This document shows positions 46,075 to 54,818 of a DNA stretch of 64,000 nucleotides, one piece after another (within the stretch, counting starts at the first letter, position 1; each line of letters begins with the position of its first letter). Below the pieces are notes generated by a model that saw only the letters and a program-made list of their open reading frames with translations, ran no database searches and had not been told where the DNA came from. The stretch comes from Leptolyngbya sp. BL0902. Its GTDB lineage: Bacteria; Cyanobacteriota; Cyanobacteriia; Phormidesmidales; Phormidesmidaceae. The stretch is from the NCBI RefSeq assembly GCF_016403105.1, contig NZ_CP046155.1, positions 620,001 to 684,000 on the forward strand, written 5' to 3'. Position numbers and translations under genes: made by a program.

Positions 46075-47334
46075 TTGTCTAAGCGCTACCTGTTTACCTC
46101 CGAGTCTGTGACCGAGGGGCACCCGGATAAGATTTGTGACCAGATTTCCGACACCATTTTGGACGCCATGCTGGCCCAAGATCCCCTCAGCCGGGTGGCT
46201 GCTGAGGTGGTGGTGAATACCGGGCTGGTGCTGGTGACGGGGGAAATTTCCTCCCAGGCGAATGTGAACTACGCCAACCTGATTCGCCGCAAAATCCAGG
46301 AAATTGGCTATATAGACCCCACTAACAACGGCTTTTCCGCCGATAGCTGCGCGGTGATGATTACCCTAGACGAGCAATCCCGCGATATTGCCCAGGGCGT
46401 GGATCAAGCCCACGAAACCCGGGCCGCCTCCAGCGACGAAATGTTCGACGCCATTGGGGCGGGCGACCAGGGGATCATGTTCGGCTTTGCCTGCAACGAA
46501 ACCCCAGAATTTATGCCGCTGCCCATCAGCTTGGCCCACCGCATTGCCCGCCAACTGGCGGCGGTGCGCAAAACGGGTCAGCTTCCCTACCTGCGCCCCG
46601 ACGGCAAAACCCAGGTCACAGTGGCCTACGAAGACGGCAAACCCGTGGGCATCGATACCGTCCTGGTCTCCACCCAGCACACCGCCGCCATTGGCGACAT
46701 CACCGACGACGCAGCGGTGCAGGACAAAATTAAGGCCGATCTGTGGGAACAGGTGGTGCTGCCCGTCTTTGGCGACCTGACCATCCAGCCCGACGCCAAC
46801 ACCCGTTTCTTGGTCAACCCCACGGGCAAGTTCGTCATCGGTGGCCCCCAAGGCGACGCCGGACTGACCGGGCGCAAAATCATCGTGGATACCTACGGCG
46901 GCTACTCTCGCCACGGGGGCGGGGCCTTCTCCGGCAAAGATCCCACCAAGGTAGACCGCAGTGCCGCCTACGCCTGCCGCCACATGGCCAAAAACATCGT
47001 AGCCGCTGGCCTGGCGGAAAAGTGCGAAGTGCAGCTCAGCTATGCCATCGGCGTGGCCCGTCCGGTGAGCATTTTCATCGACACCTTTGGCACGGGCAAA
47101 ATCAGCGATGACCAAATCCTAGCCCTAGCGACGGAGCACTTTGAGCTGCGTCCCGCTGGCATCATCGCCACCTTCAACCTGCAAACCCTGCCCCAGGAAA
47201 GGGGTGGACGCTTCTACCAAGATGTCGCGGCCTACGGTCACTTTGGCCGCACCGACCTCGACCTGCCCTGGGAAGCCACCGACAAAGCCGAAGCCCTGGC
47301 CAAGGCCGCAGAGGCGTTTTTGGCGGCTGTCTAG
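46075..47334 (+). CDS. metK: S-adenosylmethionine synthetase
   Basis: MetK makes S-adenosylmethionine from methionine and ATP in the cytoplasm. The 419-residue protein begins [20 protein letters not shown], with the ATP-contact GHPDK at 15-19. It also has the hallmark [12 protein letters not shown] near 134-145 and [18 protein letters not shown] near 280-300. The start is TTG (46075-46077), chosen because the N-terminus aligns with the family and GAGGAT lies about eight bases upstream. Length is typical of cyanobacterial MetK. Confidence 0.97.
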   Translation: MSKRYLFTSESVTEGHPDKICDQISDTILDAMLAQDPLSRVAAEVVVNTGLVLVTGEISSQANVNYANLIRRKIQEIGYIDPTNNGFSADSCAVMITLDEQSRDIAQGVDQAHETRAASSDEMFDAIGAGDQGIMFGFACNETPEFMPLPISLAHRIARQLAAVRKTGQLPYLRPDGKTQVTVAYEDGKPVGIDTVLVSTQHTAAIGDITDDAAVQDKIKADLWEQVVLPVFGDLTIQPDANTRFLVNPTGKFVIGGPQGDAGLTGRKIIVDTYGGYSRHGGGAFSGKDPTKVDRSAAYACRHMAKNIVAAGLAEKCEVQLSYAIGVARPVSIFIDTFGTGKISDDQILALATEHFELRPAGIIATFNLQTLPQERGGRFYQDVAAYGHFGRTDLDLPWEATDKAEALAKAAEAFLAAV

Positions 47335-47387
47335 GGGATCTGAAAATCACTCTTTCGGGCAAAACCTGACTCCATGTTCGGCACTGG

Positions 47388-47507
47388 CCCTCACCCCCTC
47401 AGTCCCCCTCTCCCAAAAATGGGAGAGGGGGAAGCCAGACAAGGATTTCAAGGATTTTTCTAGCTCCCCTTCTCCCGTCCTGGGAGAAGGGGTTGGGGGA
47501 TGAGGGC
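47388..47507. repeat. GC-rich double-hairpin dispersed repeat (copy 3, full length)
   Basis: A 120-bp unit with border CCCTCACCCC, a first palindrome CCCCCTCTCCC...GGGAGAGGGGG, a linker containing GGATTTCAAGGATTTTTCTAGCTCC, a second palindrome CCCCTTCTCCC...GGGAGAAGGGG, and end border GGGATGAGGG. The borders are inverted copies of each other (CCCTCA/TGAGGG). It ends about 30 bp before the IS630 element. It is the best-preserved copy of the family. Confidence 0.8.
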
Positions 47508-47609
47508 AAAGCCCTGGTAGAAAGGGCTTCAAGACTTATAGTTGATTGACTTTAGACTGGGACGTTTTTAAGCTATTTATAAGCGGAGTGATGGTTGAAC
47601 GAAGAAACG

Positions 47610-47918
47610 ATGCCTTACAGTCTGGATTTAAGGAAGCGCGTGATCGACTTTGTAGAAGGAGGTGGCAGCATCTCGAAGGCGGCGAAAACCTATCAAGTCG
47701 GTCGTGCGACAATCTATCGCTGGTTAAATCGAGTCGACTTGGCCCCGACCAAGGTAACCCGACGCCAACGTAAACTCGATTGGGACGCTCTTCGCAAAGA
47801 TGTGGAGCAGAATCCAGAAGCCACGTTGAAGGAACGGGCTCAGAAATTTGGGGTGAGCATTAGTGCGCTCTCTAAGGTCTTCAAGAAAATGAAAATCACC
47901 CGAAAAAAAAAGAACTAA
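47610..47918 (+). CDS. IS630 transposase, N-terminal part (ORF A)
   Basis: From the ATG at 47610 the frame encodes 102 residues: a helix-turn-helix DNA-binding domain with SLDLRKRVIDFVEGGGSISKAAKTYQVGRATIYRWL, then a second small HTH (LKERAQKFGVSISALSKVFKKM). It stops at 47916-47918. Just before, a nine-A run (47903-47911) provides an A-AAA-AAA-G type slippery site. A -1 slip joins it to ORF B with the reading KKKELRYRERNAEERMKYY. Confidence 0.92.
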   Translation: MPYSLDLRKRVIDFVEGGGSISKAAKTYQVGRATIYRWLNRVDLAPTKVTRRQRKLDWDALRKDVEQNPEATLKERAQKFGVSISALSKVFKKMKITRKKKN

Positions 47919-47947
47919 GGTATCGAGAGCGAAATGCAGAAGAACGC

Positions 47948-48457
47948 ATGAAATACTATCGAACCCTGAGAGCATTGATTCAGGTGTATGGCGTCAAAAG
48001 CCTGGTCTATATTGATGAGTGTGGGTTTGAGGAAGGCGTGGCTTGTCTGTACGCTTGGTCGAAACGGGGAAAGAAAATCTATGGAGAGCGCCAGGGCAAG
48101 CGAGGGAAGAAGGAGAATCTGATTGCGGCCCGGAGGAAAGGCAGAAAAGACTTGATTGCCCCAATGTTGTTTACCGGAAGCTTAGATGCTGAAGGATTTG
48201 AGGGATGGTTTAGTCTGTTTTTGTTGACGAACGTCACGACCCCCTCAGTTTTTATTCTAGATAATGCTCCCATCCATCGAAAGACGAAGATTAAAGAACT
48301 AGCAGAAGAGGCAGGGCATCAGATTTTATTTTTACCGAAGTACTCTCCCGACCTAAATGATATCGAGCATGACTTTAGTGCCTTAAAGAGAGCCAGAATG
48401 TATGCGAAACCCGGCACTTCTCTGGATGACATTATTCGAGACTATTGTGCTTCCTGA
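47948..48457 (+). CDS. IS630 transposase, catalytic part (ORF B)
   Basis: This is the DDE domain in the -1 frame relative to ORF A. The catalytic aspartates lie in YIDECGFEEG and LDNAPIHRK, and the glutamate lies in LPKYSPDLNDIEHDF, where IS630 proteins normally read SPDLNPIE. From the internal ATG the part is 169 residues; in the fused frame it starts near 47912. The intact motifs suggest a functional enzyme if the frameshift occurs. Confidence 0.92.
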   Translation: MKYYRTLRALIQVYGVKSLVYIDECGFEEGVACLYAWSKRGKKIYGERQGKRGKKENLIAARRKGRKDLIAPMLFTGSLDAEGFEGWFSLFLLTNVTTPSVFILDNAPIHRKTKIKELAEEAGHQILFLPKYSPDLNDIEHDFSALKRARMYAKPGTSLDDIIRDYCAS

Positions 48458-48498
48458 TGTCTCATTACTAATTCCATCAACTATATGTATATACAGCA

Positions 48499-48570
48499 GC
48501 CCAGGGAGAAGAGGGGAGCTAGAAAGCGTCAAAGTCCCTCTCCCCACGGGAGAGGGGTTTAGGGTGAGGG
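48499..48570. repeat. GC-rich hairpin repeat (copy 4, 5'-truncated)
   Basis: The copy on the far side of the IS630 element starts inside the first palindrome (CCCAGGGAGAAGAGGGGAGC), then has the linker AAAGCGTCAAAGTCC, a full second palindrome CCCTCTCCCC/GGGGAGAGGG-like, and border GGGTGAGGG. It lacks the CCCTCA border and first arm. It may have been cut by a rearrangement associated with the IS. Confidence 0.7.
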
Positions 48571-48676
48571 CCAAAGTGCACACGGCCAGAAGGCTTCTCC
48601 AGGGTACAGGATTCGGCTAAACCCGAACTCAGGTTAGGTTAAGGGCAGCTTTCTAAAGTCGTTTTCCTGACAACGA

Positions 48677-48705
48677 GTTTCTAAAAGCGGGTTTCCTAAA
48701 AGCGA
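48677..48705. repeat. 14-15-bp tandem repeat spanning the HAD gene stop
   Basis: GTTTCTAAAAGCGG (48677-48690) and GTTTCCTAAAAGCGA (48691-48705) are adjacent near-copies. The HAD phosphatase stop codon (48696-48698) lies inside the second unit. More degenerate versions (TTTCTAAAGTCG, GTTTTCCTGACAACGA) precede them. Confidence 0.8.
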
Positions 48706-49364
48706 TTTTCGATGAGGCGCTGGATGACGTCTTGGACACCAGCGCCTCGTTCGTGTTGGGTGGTGTAGTCGGCAATGGCCTTGAGGGCGGGTAAGGCGTT
48801 GGCTACGGCTACCCCTTGGGTGCAGGCTTGGAGCAGGCTGCGGTCATTTTCGGCATCGCCAATGCCCACGATGGGTAGATGGGCGAGATCCAGTGCCGCC
48901 AAGGCTGCGGCCAAGCCACTGGCCTTATCCACGCCCTGGGGCAAAATCATGATGGCCCGCTTGTTTAGAATCACCGTTGCCCCTAGACCTAGGTCTTGAA
49001 GGGTGCGCCGTACTGTGTCGCCGTGGGGCTCCCAGGTGGCGACAATCACCTGGCCTTGGCTGAGGGGCTCAACGCCAGCCTCTCTAAGTGTTTCTACGAG
49101 AATGGGCGGAAAGGGATCGGCTAAAAGCTGCACCCGATCCCGCTGGGGCTGGTAGAAAACCGCGCCATTTTCTGCCACAATGCCCTCAAACCAATGGCTA
49201 TGGGGAAACACCCGCAACAGATCATCCAACTGTCGCCCCGTCACCAACATCAGGTGGCCACCGTGGCGGCGGTAGCGTTCTAGGGCAGACAGGGTCGCCT
49301 CATCCACGATCCCCTCCGTAGCCAGGGTGCCATCGTAGTCTGTGGCGATGATGGGGTAGTCCAT
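48696..49364 (-). CDS. HAD-family phosphatase (Cof type)
   Basis: The 222-residue product, started at the ATG at 49364, opens with the HAD motif I ATDYDGTLA (D-x-D-G-T), then LVTGRQLDDLLRVF. It ends with motif IV GIGDAENDRSLL and a conserved tail VAVANALPALKAIADYTT. It belongs to the Cof-type phosphatases that dephosphorylate sugar phosphates or similar. A longer in-frame ATG exists at 49598 but the added N-terminus overlaps the divergent gene and looks non-coding. It is divergent from the SH3-like secreted protein gene. Confidence 0.88.
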   Translation of the reverse strand: MDYPIIATDYDGTLATEGIVDEATLSALERYRRHGGHLMLVTGRQLDDLLRVFPHSHWFEGIVAENGAVFYQPQRDRVQLLADPFPPILVETLREAGVEPLSQGQVIVATWEPHGDTVRRTLQDLGLGATVILNKRAIMILPQGVDKASGLAAALAALDLAHLPIVGIGDAENDRSLLQACTQGVAVANALPALKAIADYTTQHERGAGVQDVIQRLIENRF

Positions 49365-49447
49365 GGGGCTGGCTCCTGCGCCTGCGTAATTGGATGCTGC
49401 GTTGTCCTTCCGCTTCTGTGTACCACAATTCACGGTTTCCCTGCACC

Positions 49448-50440
49448 ATGACTCCGTCGTCATCCCAGAGCCGTTCTCACCGCCTAGGCCGTCCTGACCT
49501 TCGGCCCTTAATCGATGCCCTTCCCAGAACCCTAGCCTTAGCAGGACTAGCGCTAGGACTTGCTGCGACGGGGCAGGTTGCAGCCCTGGCGGAACCATCC
49601 ACTGATCCCTCGGCCACGCTGAGCCCTAGTCGTGATCAGCGTCCGTCTGCCGCCGTTGCCCAACTCAAGCAGGACACGCCCCTCGCCCTGCCGCCCCTGC
49701 CGGAAACCATCCCCAACGCTGTGACCCCGCCCCAGGGTGGCATTGTGGGCCTTACCCCCGGCCCTGCGGAGGAGTTGGGGGTTGGGCTACTGCAACCCCA
49801 GGACTTGTCTTTTCTAGAGTCGGCAGCCTGGGAAGACAACTCCCTCGCCTACGGACGCTGGCTAAGTTCCGTGGCCCTGCCCCTCTACGTTGGCCCTGGC
49901 GGCGACCATTGGGGGTGGATGGTGAATGGATGGCTGATGATTAACGGCTTTGAGCCCTTGGCCATCGGCCAAGACGCCAGCTTTTCCATGGTGGAGGCCC
50001 AACCGGGGCTGTATAGCTTCCCGGTTTTGGAGCAGCGCGCCGACGGCTGGTTTCGGTTTCAATACACCCCGGCGGGTAGCGCCTGGGCGCACATGGATCA
50101 CCTAAACGGCGGATCCACGGCTCTCGCTGTCCAGCCCTGGGATGCGGTGTTTGCCACAGCCCCCCAGATTCGGTTTCGTCGCCATGGGCTCTCCCAAGCC
50201 CTGCGGATTGACCCCAGCCCTAGCGCCTCTTTACGATCCTTGGTGGTGCCCAACAGCCGGATTCGGCCCCTGGCGGTTGAGGGCGACTGGATGCGGGTGG
50301 AGGTAATTCAACCCGTCCAGGGCTGCACCATTCTCCCCGGCCACACCACTGAAGAAGGCTGGCTGCGCTGGCGCGACGAGAACCAATCGCTGCTAATTTG
50401 GACGGTCAATGCCGACTGCTCAGTCCCGGAGGATGAGTAA
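49448..50440 (+). CDS. Secreted protein with SH3-like domains
   Basis: From the ATG at 49448 the 330-residue protein has a signal peptide (about residues 26-50, ALAGLALGLAATGQVAALA), a Ser/Pro-rich linker, and a compact folded region (about 110-330) rich in Trp and beta strands. It includes DHWGWMVNGWLMINGFEP and AVEGDWMRVEVIQPVQGC, which look like SH3-type barrels (SH3b-like), often involved in cell-wall contacts. No enzymatic motif is seen. It shares a short intergenic region with the divergent HAD phosphatase gene. Confidence 0.6.
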   Translation: MTPSSSQSRSHRLGRPDLRPLIDALPRTLALAGLALGLAATGQVAALAEPSTDPSATLSPSRDQRPSAAVAQLKQDTPLALPPLPETIPNAVTPPQGGIVGLTPGPAEELGVGLLQPQDLSFLESAAWEDNSLAYGRWLSSVALPLYVGPGGDHWGWMVNGWLMINGFEPLAIGQDASFSMVEAQPGLYSFPVLEQRADGWFRFQYTPAGSAWAHMDHLNGGSTALAVQPWDAVFATAPQIRFRRHGLSQALRIDPSPSASLRSLVVPNSRIRPLAVEGDWMRVEVIQPVQGCTILPGHTTEEGWLRWRDENQSLLIWTVNADCSVPEDE

Positions 50441-50519
50441 GCCCCACCTCAGATCCTGACTCATGCCCCCGATTCCAAGGCTGGTTCCCGTTTTCGACTG
50501 GGGCAATTGCGGATCGTGT

Positions 50520-51362
50520 CTAGGGGTGGCGCACCAAGGTGAGCAGCGTTACCTCCGGTGGACAGCGCCAGCGCCCTGGTGAATAGGTGCCTAGCCCTCG
50601 GTTGACGTAGATCCAACTGGGGGTGATTGGGTTGCAGGTGACAGGGTGAAGCCCAGAGGCCCAGTCCCAATGGCGGATGGCCTGGGCGGCTCTGCGCTTG
50701 AGTTTGGGGAACGGTAGCACTGTGGCGAGCCCTTTTTCCCAGCGCTCTACCCAGGCGGGTACGATACCAAGCTTGGGCACCACAATTTGGCCCCCGTGGG
50801 TGTGGCCAGAAAGCTGGAGATCTACCCGCCAAGGGGTTAGCGTATCTGCGGTATCCGGCTGATGGGCCAACACCAGGCGCGGTAGGTGCGGTGGCACTTG
50901 ACCCAGCACCGAGGGCAAAAAGTCCTTGGCCCACAGTTCCGCCAGACCCACCACCGGAAAGTCTGGCCCCAGAGGATAGACCACCTCGTTCCACAGCGTT
51001 TGAATGCCGACGCGCCGCAGTTCTTCCAGCACTTTAGATCGGTGTTTAGGGGAATGGTTATCGTGGTTGCCCAGCACCGCCAATACCCCGCAGCGGCCCT
51101 GGAGTTGGCCTAGGTAGTCGGCCAGTTCGGCCACGGGGGCAGGGCTGCGGGTGATGAAGTCCCCCGTGAGCGTGACTAAATCCGCCTGGAGGGCGTTTAC
51201 CTGGGCAATGGCCGCTTGCAGCAGGGGCAGGGTGAGCCGCTGGCCGTCGTAGTGCAGGTCGGAAAGTTGGGCGATGCGGGTGCCGACTAGGGCTGAGGGC
51301 AAATCGCAAATCGGAACGGTGACGGTTTCTAAAGTTAAGGGGCCAACCCACAGGGGACGCAT
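50520..51362 (-). CDS. Metallophosphoesterase (calcineurin-like)
   Basis: The 280-residue protein has the calcineurin-like metal motifs in order: DLHYD (35-39), GDF (66-68), GNHDN near 97-101, a later H in LAHQPDTA, and GHTHGGQ near 188-194. These form a two-metal phosphodiesterase site. It has no signal peptide and probably works in the cytoplasm or at the membrane. The fold is shared by UDP-diacylglucosamine hydrolases (LpxH) and YkuE-like proteins. The similarity to YkuE is closer by pattern but not decisive. Confidence 0.88.
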   Translation of the reverse strand: MRPLWVGPLTLETVTVPICDLPSALVGTRIAQLSDLHYDGQRLTLPLLQAAIAQVNALQADLVTLTGDFITRSPAPVAELADYLGQLQGRCGVLAVLGNHDNHSPKHRSKVLEELRRVGIQTLWNEVVYPLGPDFPVVGLAELWAKDFLPSVLGQVPPHLPRLVLAHQPDTADTLTPWRVDLQLSGHTHGGQIVVPKLGIVPAWVERWEKGLATVLPFPKLKRRAAQAIRHWDWASGLHPVTCNPITPSWIYVNRGLGTYSPGRWRCPPEVTLLTLVRHP

Positions 51363-51530
51363 AGGCTAGAGCAGACAAGGAATGGGCACAATGGGGGACG
51401 CCATGATGCCTACGGTAACACTTGCTCAGGGTGGCTGCTACCGATGGGCAGTCTCCCATCTGGGCACTTCCCACCCCGTAGCCTAAAATCGTGGACAGCC
51501 CCTTGCCCCAACGCCAACGGAAGCCCACCC

Positions 51531-53627
51531 ATGCCTGTCACCATCACCCAGCGTAACGGTCTATTCAACGATGCCGCCTTTACCCGTCCTGGGGCAGGTG
51601 AAGAATTAACCCGATCTATTTTGGTAGTGGGGGGGGCCACAGCGGCCTATACCACCGCCCTAATGGCTCTGCGGCTGAATTGGGATGTCTGCCTCGTGCA
51701 GCCCCAGGCCCTGGTAGGTGGTCAGTTTACGGCCCAGGCGTTGCCCGCGTCTGACGATGGCGATTTATTGCGGGACAAGGCCACCCTACAAACCCTGGAT
51801 GGAGAGCAGTTTGCCATCTCCAAGGCGCAGCGAGAATTTCGAGAACGCCAGCGGGAACTTCAGCCCGTGGCCCAGCGCAAGGTCGAGAATCCGGGGGGCG
51901 GCTGGGTGAGCCCCCTGGCGACAACCCCGGTGGTGGCAGCAACGGCGATGAATGAGGCACTCATCCCCTACCTGCGAGATGGCCGACTGACCCTGATTCC
52001 CTTTGTGGAACCTGTGGAGGTGCGGCTGTCCACCGATGGCCCCCGGCCCAAGGTGACGGGGGTGGTCTGTCGCGATCTCCAGCACGGCCATACCTTTACC
52101 GTCTACGCAGCCATCACGGTGGAAGCCACCGACCTGGGCGATCTGCTGGAGGTAGGGCATTTCCCCTCCCGCATCGGGCAAGAGGCTCGCCACGAAACTG
52201 GAGAAGCGATTTTGCCGGAGGAGTCCCGCCCCCAGTGCCAGCAGGCGATTACCTGGGATGCCGTGGTGGAATATGCAAAACCCGGTCAGGGCGTCCCCAT
52301 CCATCCGCCGGAGGGCTATGGACAGGCTAGTTGGCTCGACCCCCTGGAGTTCACGGCCAACTTTTGGGTAAAGCGCAGCGGTCAATGGCAAAAACGAGAA
52401 TTTTTGAGTGATTTTGGCATTTTTCGCTATCGCCGCTTGTATCGGGCCAAGGCCCACGACAAAACGGTGCACCCAGGGGATGTGGCCGTGATTAACTGGG
52501 GCACCTCCAGCGATCCGGATCGGGGCGTTTGCTGCGGCAACGACTACCGCCCCGGATGCCTCGTGGGGGTGAGCCGAGAGGAACGCCAGCATCACCTGCA
52601 TCGGGCACGGCAGCGCACCCAAGCCTACCTGCACTACCTGCAAAGCCAGGATGGCATTGACCTCAAAACCAGGGGCGACCTCACCTGGACGCCGGACGGC
52701 CTCGCCCTGGAACCCTACATCCGCGAAGCAAGGCGGGGTATTGCCCTCACCACCATTCGCCACGAGGATGTGGCCGAGCACTTCTTCCCCAACCGAGCCA
52801 GAGCCCGCTGTTTTGACGATTCCGTCGGCATTGGTCAATACCACTACCTCGACTTCCATCCTAACGATGCCCAGGGCCACATTAACCTCAAAGGCAAAGA
52901 CTTGGTGGCCCTGCCCTTCACCCTGCCCCTAGGTGCCCTGGTACCAGCGGACATCGACGGCCTTATCCTCTCAGCCAAGAGCATCGGCACCACCCACATC
53001 ACCAACGCCGCCTACCGAATGCATCCCGTGGAATGGGCGATTGGCGAAGCGAGCGGGGTCTTAGCGGCCTTTACCCTACAGACCGGGCTAAATCCGAGGG
53101 ATCTGGCCCAGGACGAACGCCATATCCGCAAAATTCAGGGACTCATGGCCCGCAACGGCATTCCCATCTTCTGGTTCAACGATGTGGCCCACGATGACCC
53201 TGATTTTGAGGCCGTTCAGGTGATGGCGGCGGCAGGCATCATCCGCAGCGAAAACGCTGAAAACCTGAGCTTTCGGCCCTTTGCCACCGTCAGCCGAGCG
53301 GTGGTAGCCACGGCCTTGATCAACGTGCTCAAACTGCCCAAATCTAGCCCACCCCAGCCTACCTTTAAGGACGTGCCGCCCGACCACTGGGCCTACGACG
53401 CCATCGAAACCCTCTATGCCCACGGTATGGTGGCTGGTATCACCACCTCGCGCTTCGACCCCGATAGCCCCATTACCCGCGAACAGCTTGGCTTTTTGGT
53501 CAAACGCGCCATGCCCACCGCCTACGACCAAGCCTTCATGCGTACCCCCACGGATCGCCAATTTCTTCAGCGGCGGGAGCTTTCGCGGGTACTCTACGAA
53601 GTCCTAAAAGGGCGATTAGGAATCTAA
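51531..53627 (+). CDS. FAD-dependent oxidoreductase fused to an SLH domain
   Basis: The 698-residue product from the ATG at 51531 opens with a dinucleotide-binding fold (SILVVGGATAAYTTALMA, near residues 26-43). Its glycine motif GGATAA is looser than the usual GxGxxG, followed by VGGQFTAQALP. The oxidoreductase body runs to about residue 550, with an FAD-linked C-terminal motif HITNAAYRMHPVEWAIGEASG near 480-500. A surface-layer homology repeat follows at about 600-660 (FKDVPPDHWAYDAIETLYAHGMV, then FDPDSPITREQLGFLV). SLH domains bind peptidoglycan-linked polymers, so this fusion should place the enzyme at the cell surface. No signal peptide is visible, so its localisation is open. Confidence 0.78.
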   Translation: MPVTITQRNGLFNDAAFTRPGAGEELTRSILVVGGATAAYTTALMALRLNWDVCLVQPQALVGGQFTAQALPASDDGDLLRDKATLQTLDGEQFAISKAQREFRERQRELQPVAQRKVENPGGGWVSPLATTPVVAATAMNEALIPYLRDGRLTLIPFVEPVEVRLSTDGPRPKVTGVVCRDLQHGHTFTVYAAITVEATDLGDLLEVGHFPSRIGQEARHETGEAILPEESRPQCQQAITWDAVVEYAKPGQGVPIHPPEGYGQASWLDPLEFTANFWVKRSGQWQKREFLSDFGIFRYRRLYRAKAHDKTVHPGDVAVINWGTSSDPDRGVCCGNDYRPGCLVGVSREERQHHLHRARQRTQAYLHYLQSQDGIDLKTRGDLTWTPDGLALEPYIREARRGIALTTIRHEDVAEHFFPNRARARCFDDSVGIGQYHYLDFHPNDAQGHINLKGKDLVALPFTLPLGALVPADIDGLILSAKSIGTTHITNAAYRMHPVEWAIGEASGVLAAFTLQTGLNPRDLAQDERHIRKIQGLMARNGIPIFWFNDVAHDDPDFEAVQVMAAAGIIRSENAENLSFRPFATVSRAVVATALINVLKLPKSSPPQPTFKDVPPDHWAYDAIETLYAHGMVAGITTSRFDPDSPITREQLGFLVKRAMPTAYDQAFMRTPTDRQFLQRRELSRVLYEVLKGRLGI

Positions 53628-53718
53628 AAAGCGCTGCGATATGGAAACATTAAAGACACGAATCAATTCAACTTTGGGACTGCAATATTTCAGATAATCT
53701 CAGCCTAAAAGTCCCAAT

Positions 53719-54558
53719 TTGTCCCTGATTTCCTACAAAGAACTTCCTGTGAGCAACCCACGACGAGCACTCTTTTTATCCCACGGCGGTGGGCCACTTC
53801 CCCTGTTAGGCGATTCAGCCCACGCAGAAATGGTGGACTGTTTGAAAACCATGGCCGCAACGATTGAACGACCGTCGGCCATGGTCGTAGTCAGCGCCCA
53901 CTGGGAAGCCCCCTATCCCACTATTACATCCGGTTCTAATCCGGCACTCATCTATGATTACAACGGGTTTCCGAAGGAATCCTACGAAATTCAGTATCCC
54001 TGCCCAGGTGCACCCGACCTGGCAAAGGTAATCGCTGAGTGCCTTATTCAGGCGGGCTTTTCGGCCTATCTGAACGACACCAGAGGCTTTGACCATGGCC
54101 TCTTTGTGCCCCTCAAAATGATGTATCCATCGGCGGATATTCCCTGTGTTCAAATATCTTTGATAAAGTCCCTAGATCCGGCAGCGCATATTCAGCTAGG
54201 CCGCGCCCTGCAAGGGTTGTCTGATCCGTCTATCCTGGTGATTGGATCGGGATTTTCCTTTCATAATATGCAGGCTTTTTTTCGGTCAGAAGCCAGCGAT
54301 GAAAAGGCCATGAACCAAGCCTTTGAAGATTGGTTGATCGACACCTGCTCCAACCTCAATTTAACCGAAGAAGAACGCCATCAACGACTCATCCAATGGG
54401 ATTCTGCCCCCTCTGCCCGCTATTGTCATCCAAGGGAAGAGCACTTGATTCCCCTCCATGTTTGCTATGGCTTTGCTGAATCGGCCTGTACCCAAACCTA
54501 TGCATTAAATATCCTCAATAAACGCGCCAGTATGTATCTATGGGAGGTGACGGGTTAG
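53719..54558 (+). CDS. Class III extradiol ring-opening dioxygenase (DODA/LigB-like)
   Basis: The 279-residue protein has the metal-binding and active-site signature of the DODA family: LFLSHGGGPLPLLG, SAHWEAPYPTI, FDHGLFVPLKMMYP and GSGFSFHNMQAF. These enzymes open aromatic rings (extradiol cleavage) with a mononuclear metal. Natural substrates in cyanobacteria are unclear. The TTG at 53719 gives the full alignment; a GTG at 53749 (VSNPRR) is an alternative. The gene is more AT-rich than its neighbours, which may reflect acquisition. It lies alone between the SLH fusion and larE. Confidence 0.85.
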   Translation: MSLISYKELPVSNPRRALFLSHGGGPLPLLGDSAHAEMVDCLKTMAATIERPSAMVVVSAHWEAPYPTITSGSNPALIYDYNGFPKESYEIQYPCPGAPDLAKVIAECLIQAGFSAYLNDTRGFDHGLFVPLKMMYPSADIPCVQISLIKSLDPAAHIQLGRALQGLSDPSILVIGSGFSFHNMQAFFRSEASDEKAMNQAFEDWLIDTCSNLNLTEEERHQRLIQWDSAPSARYCHPREEHLIPLHVCYGFAESACTQTYALNILNKRASMYLWEVTG

Positions 54559-54818
54559 TTTTGGTATTGATTCCCTGAATCCCCCAGCGATCCAAGCCCA
54601 TTGGGGTAGGATGAATAAGCCATCTATAATCTGAGCAATCTAATCCTAGGGCGCCGATAGATCCCCTTGGCTGCGGTTTCTGTAGGACAGGACAGGCTAG
54701 AGCTGGGTTGTGGTTGGTTGGCGCAAGGCTCCATTCTGCTGGGATGGTTAAGACCTAGGACTTTGCATCCCTAGTTTTCATCCTTAGATCGTGTCGTTAG
54801 TTGTATTTTTGCGTGGTT

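Larger units (their letters stand above)
47539..48483 (+). mobile_element. IS630-family insertion sequence
   Basis: The element is 945 bp. Its ends are imperfect inverted repeats beginning TAGTTGAT (47539 and, inverted, 48483), with about 19 of the first 27 positions matching. It is flanked on both sides by TA, the target dinucleotide duplicated by IS630/Tc1 elements. It encodes a two-frame transposase joined by a -1 frameshift site. It sits between two copies of the GC-rich hairpin repeat, downstream of metK. The coding frames are intact, so it may be active. Confidence 0.9.

Noticed and set aside
49365-49598. 78-residue N-terminal extension of the HAD phosphatase
   Set aside because: It overlaps the divergent gene's start region and precedes the HAD motif I that normally begins the family.
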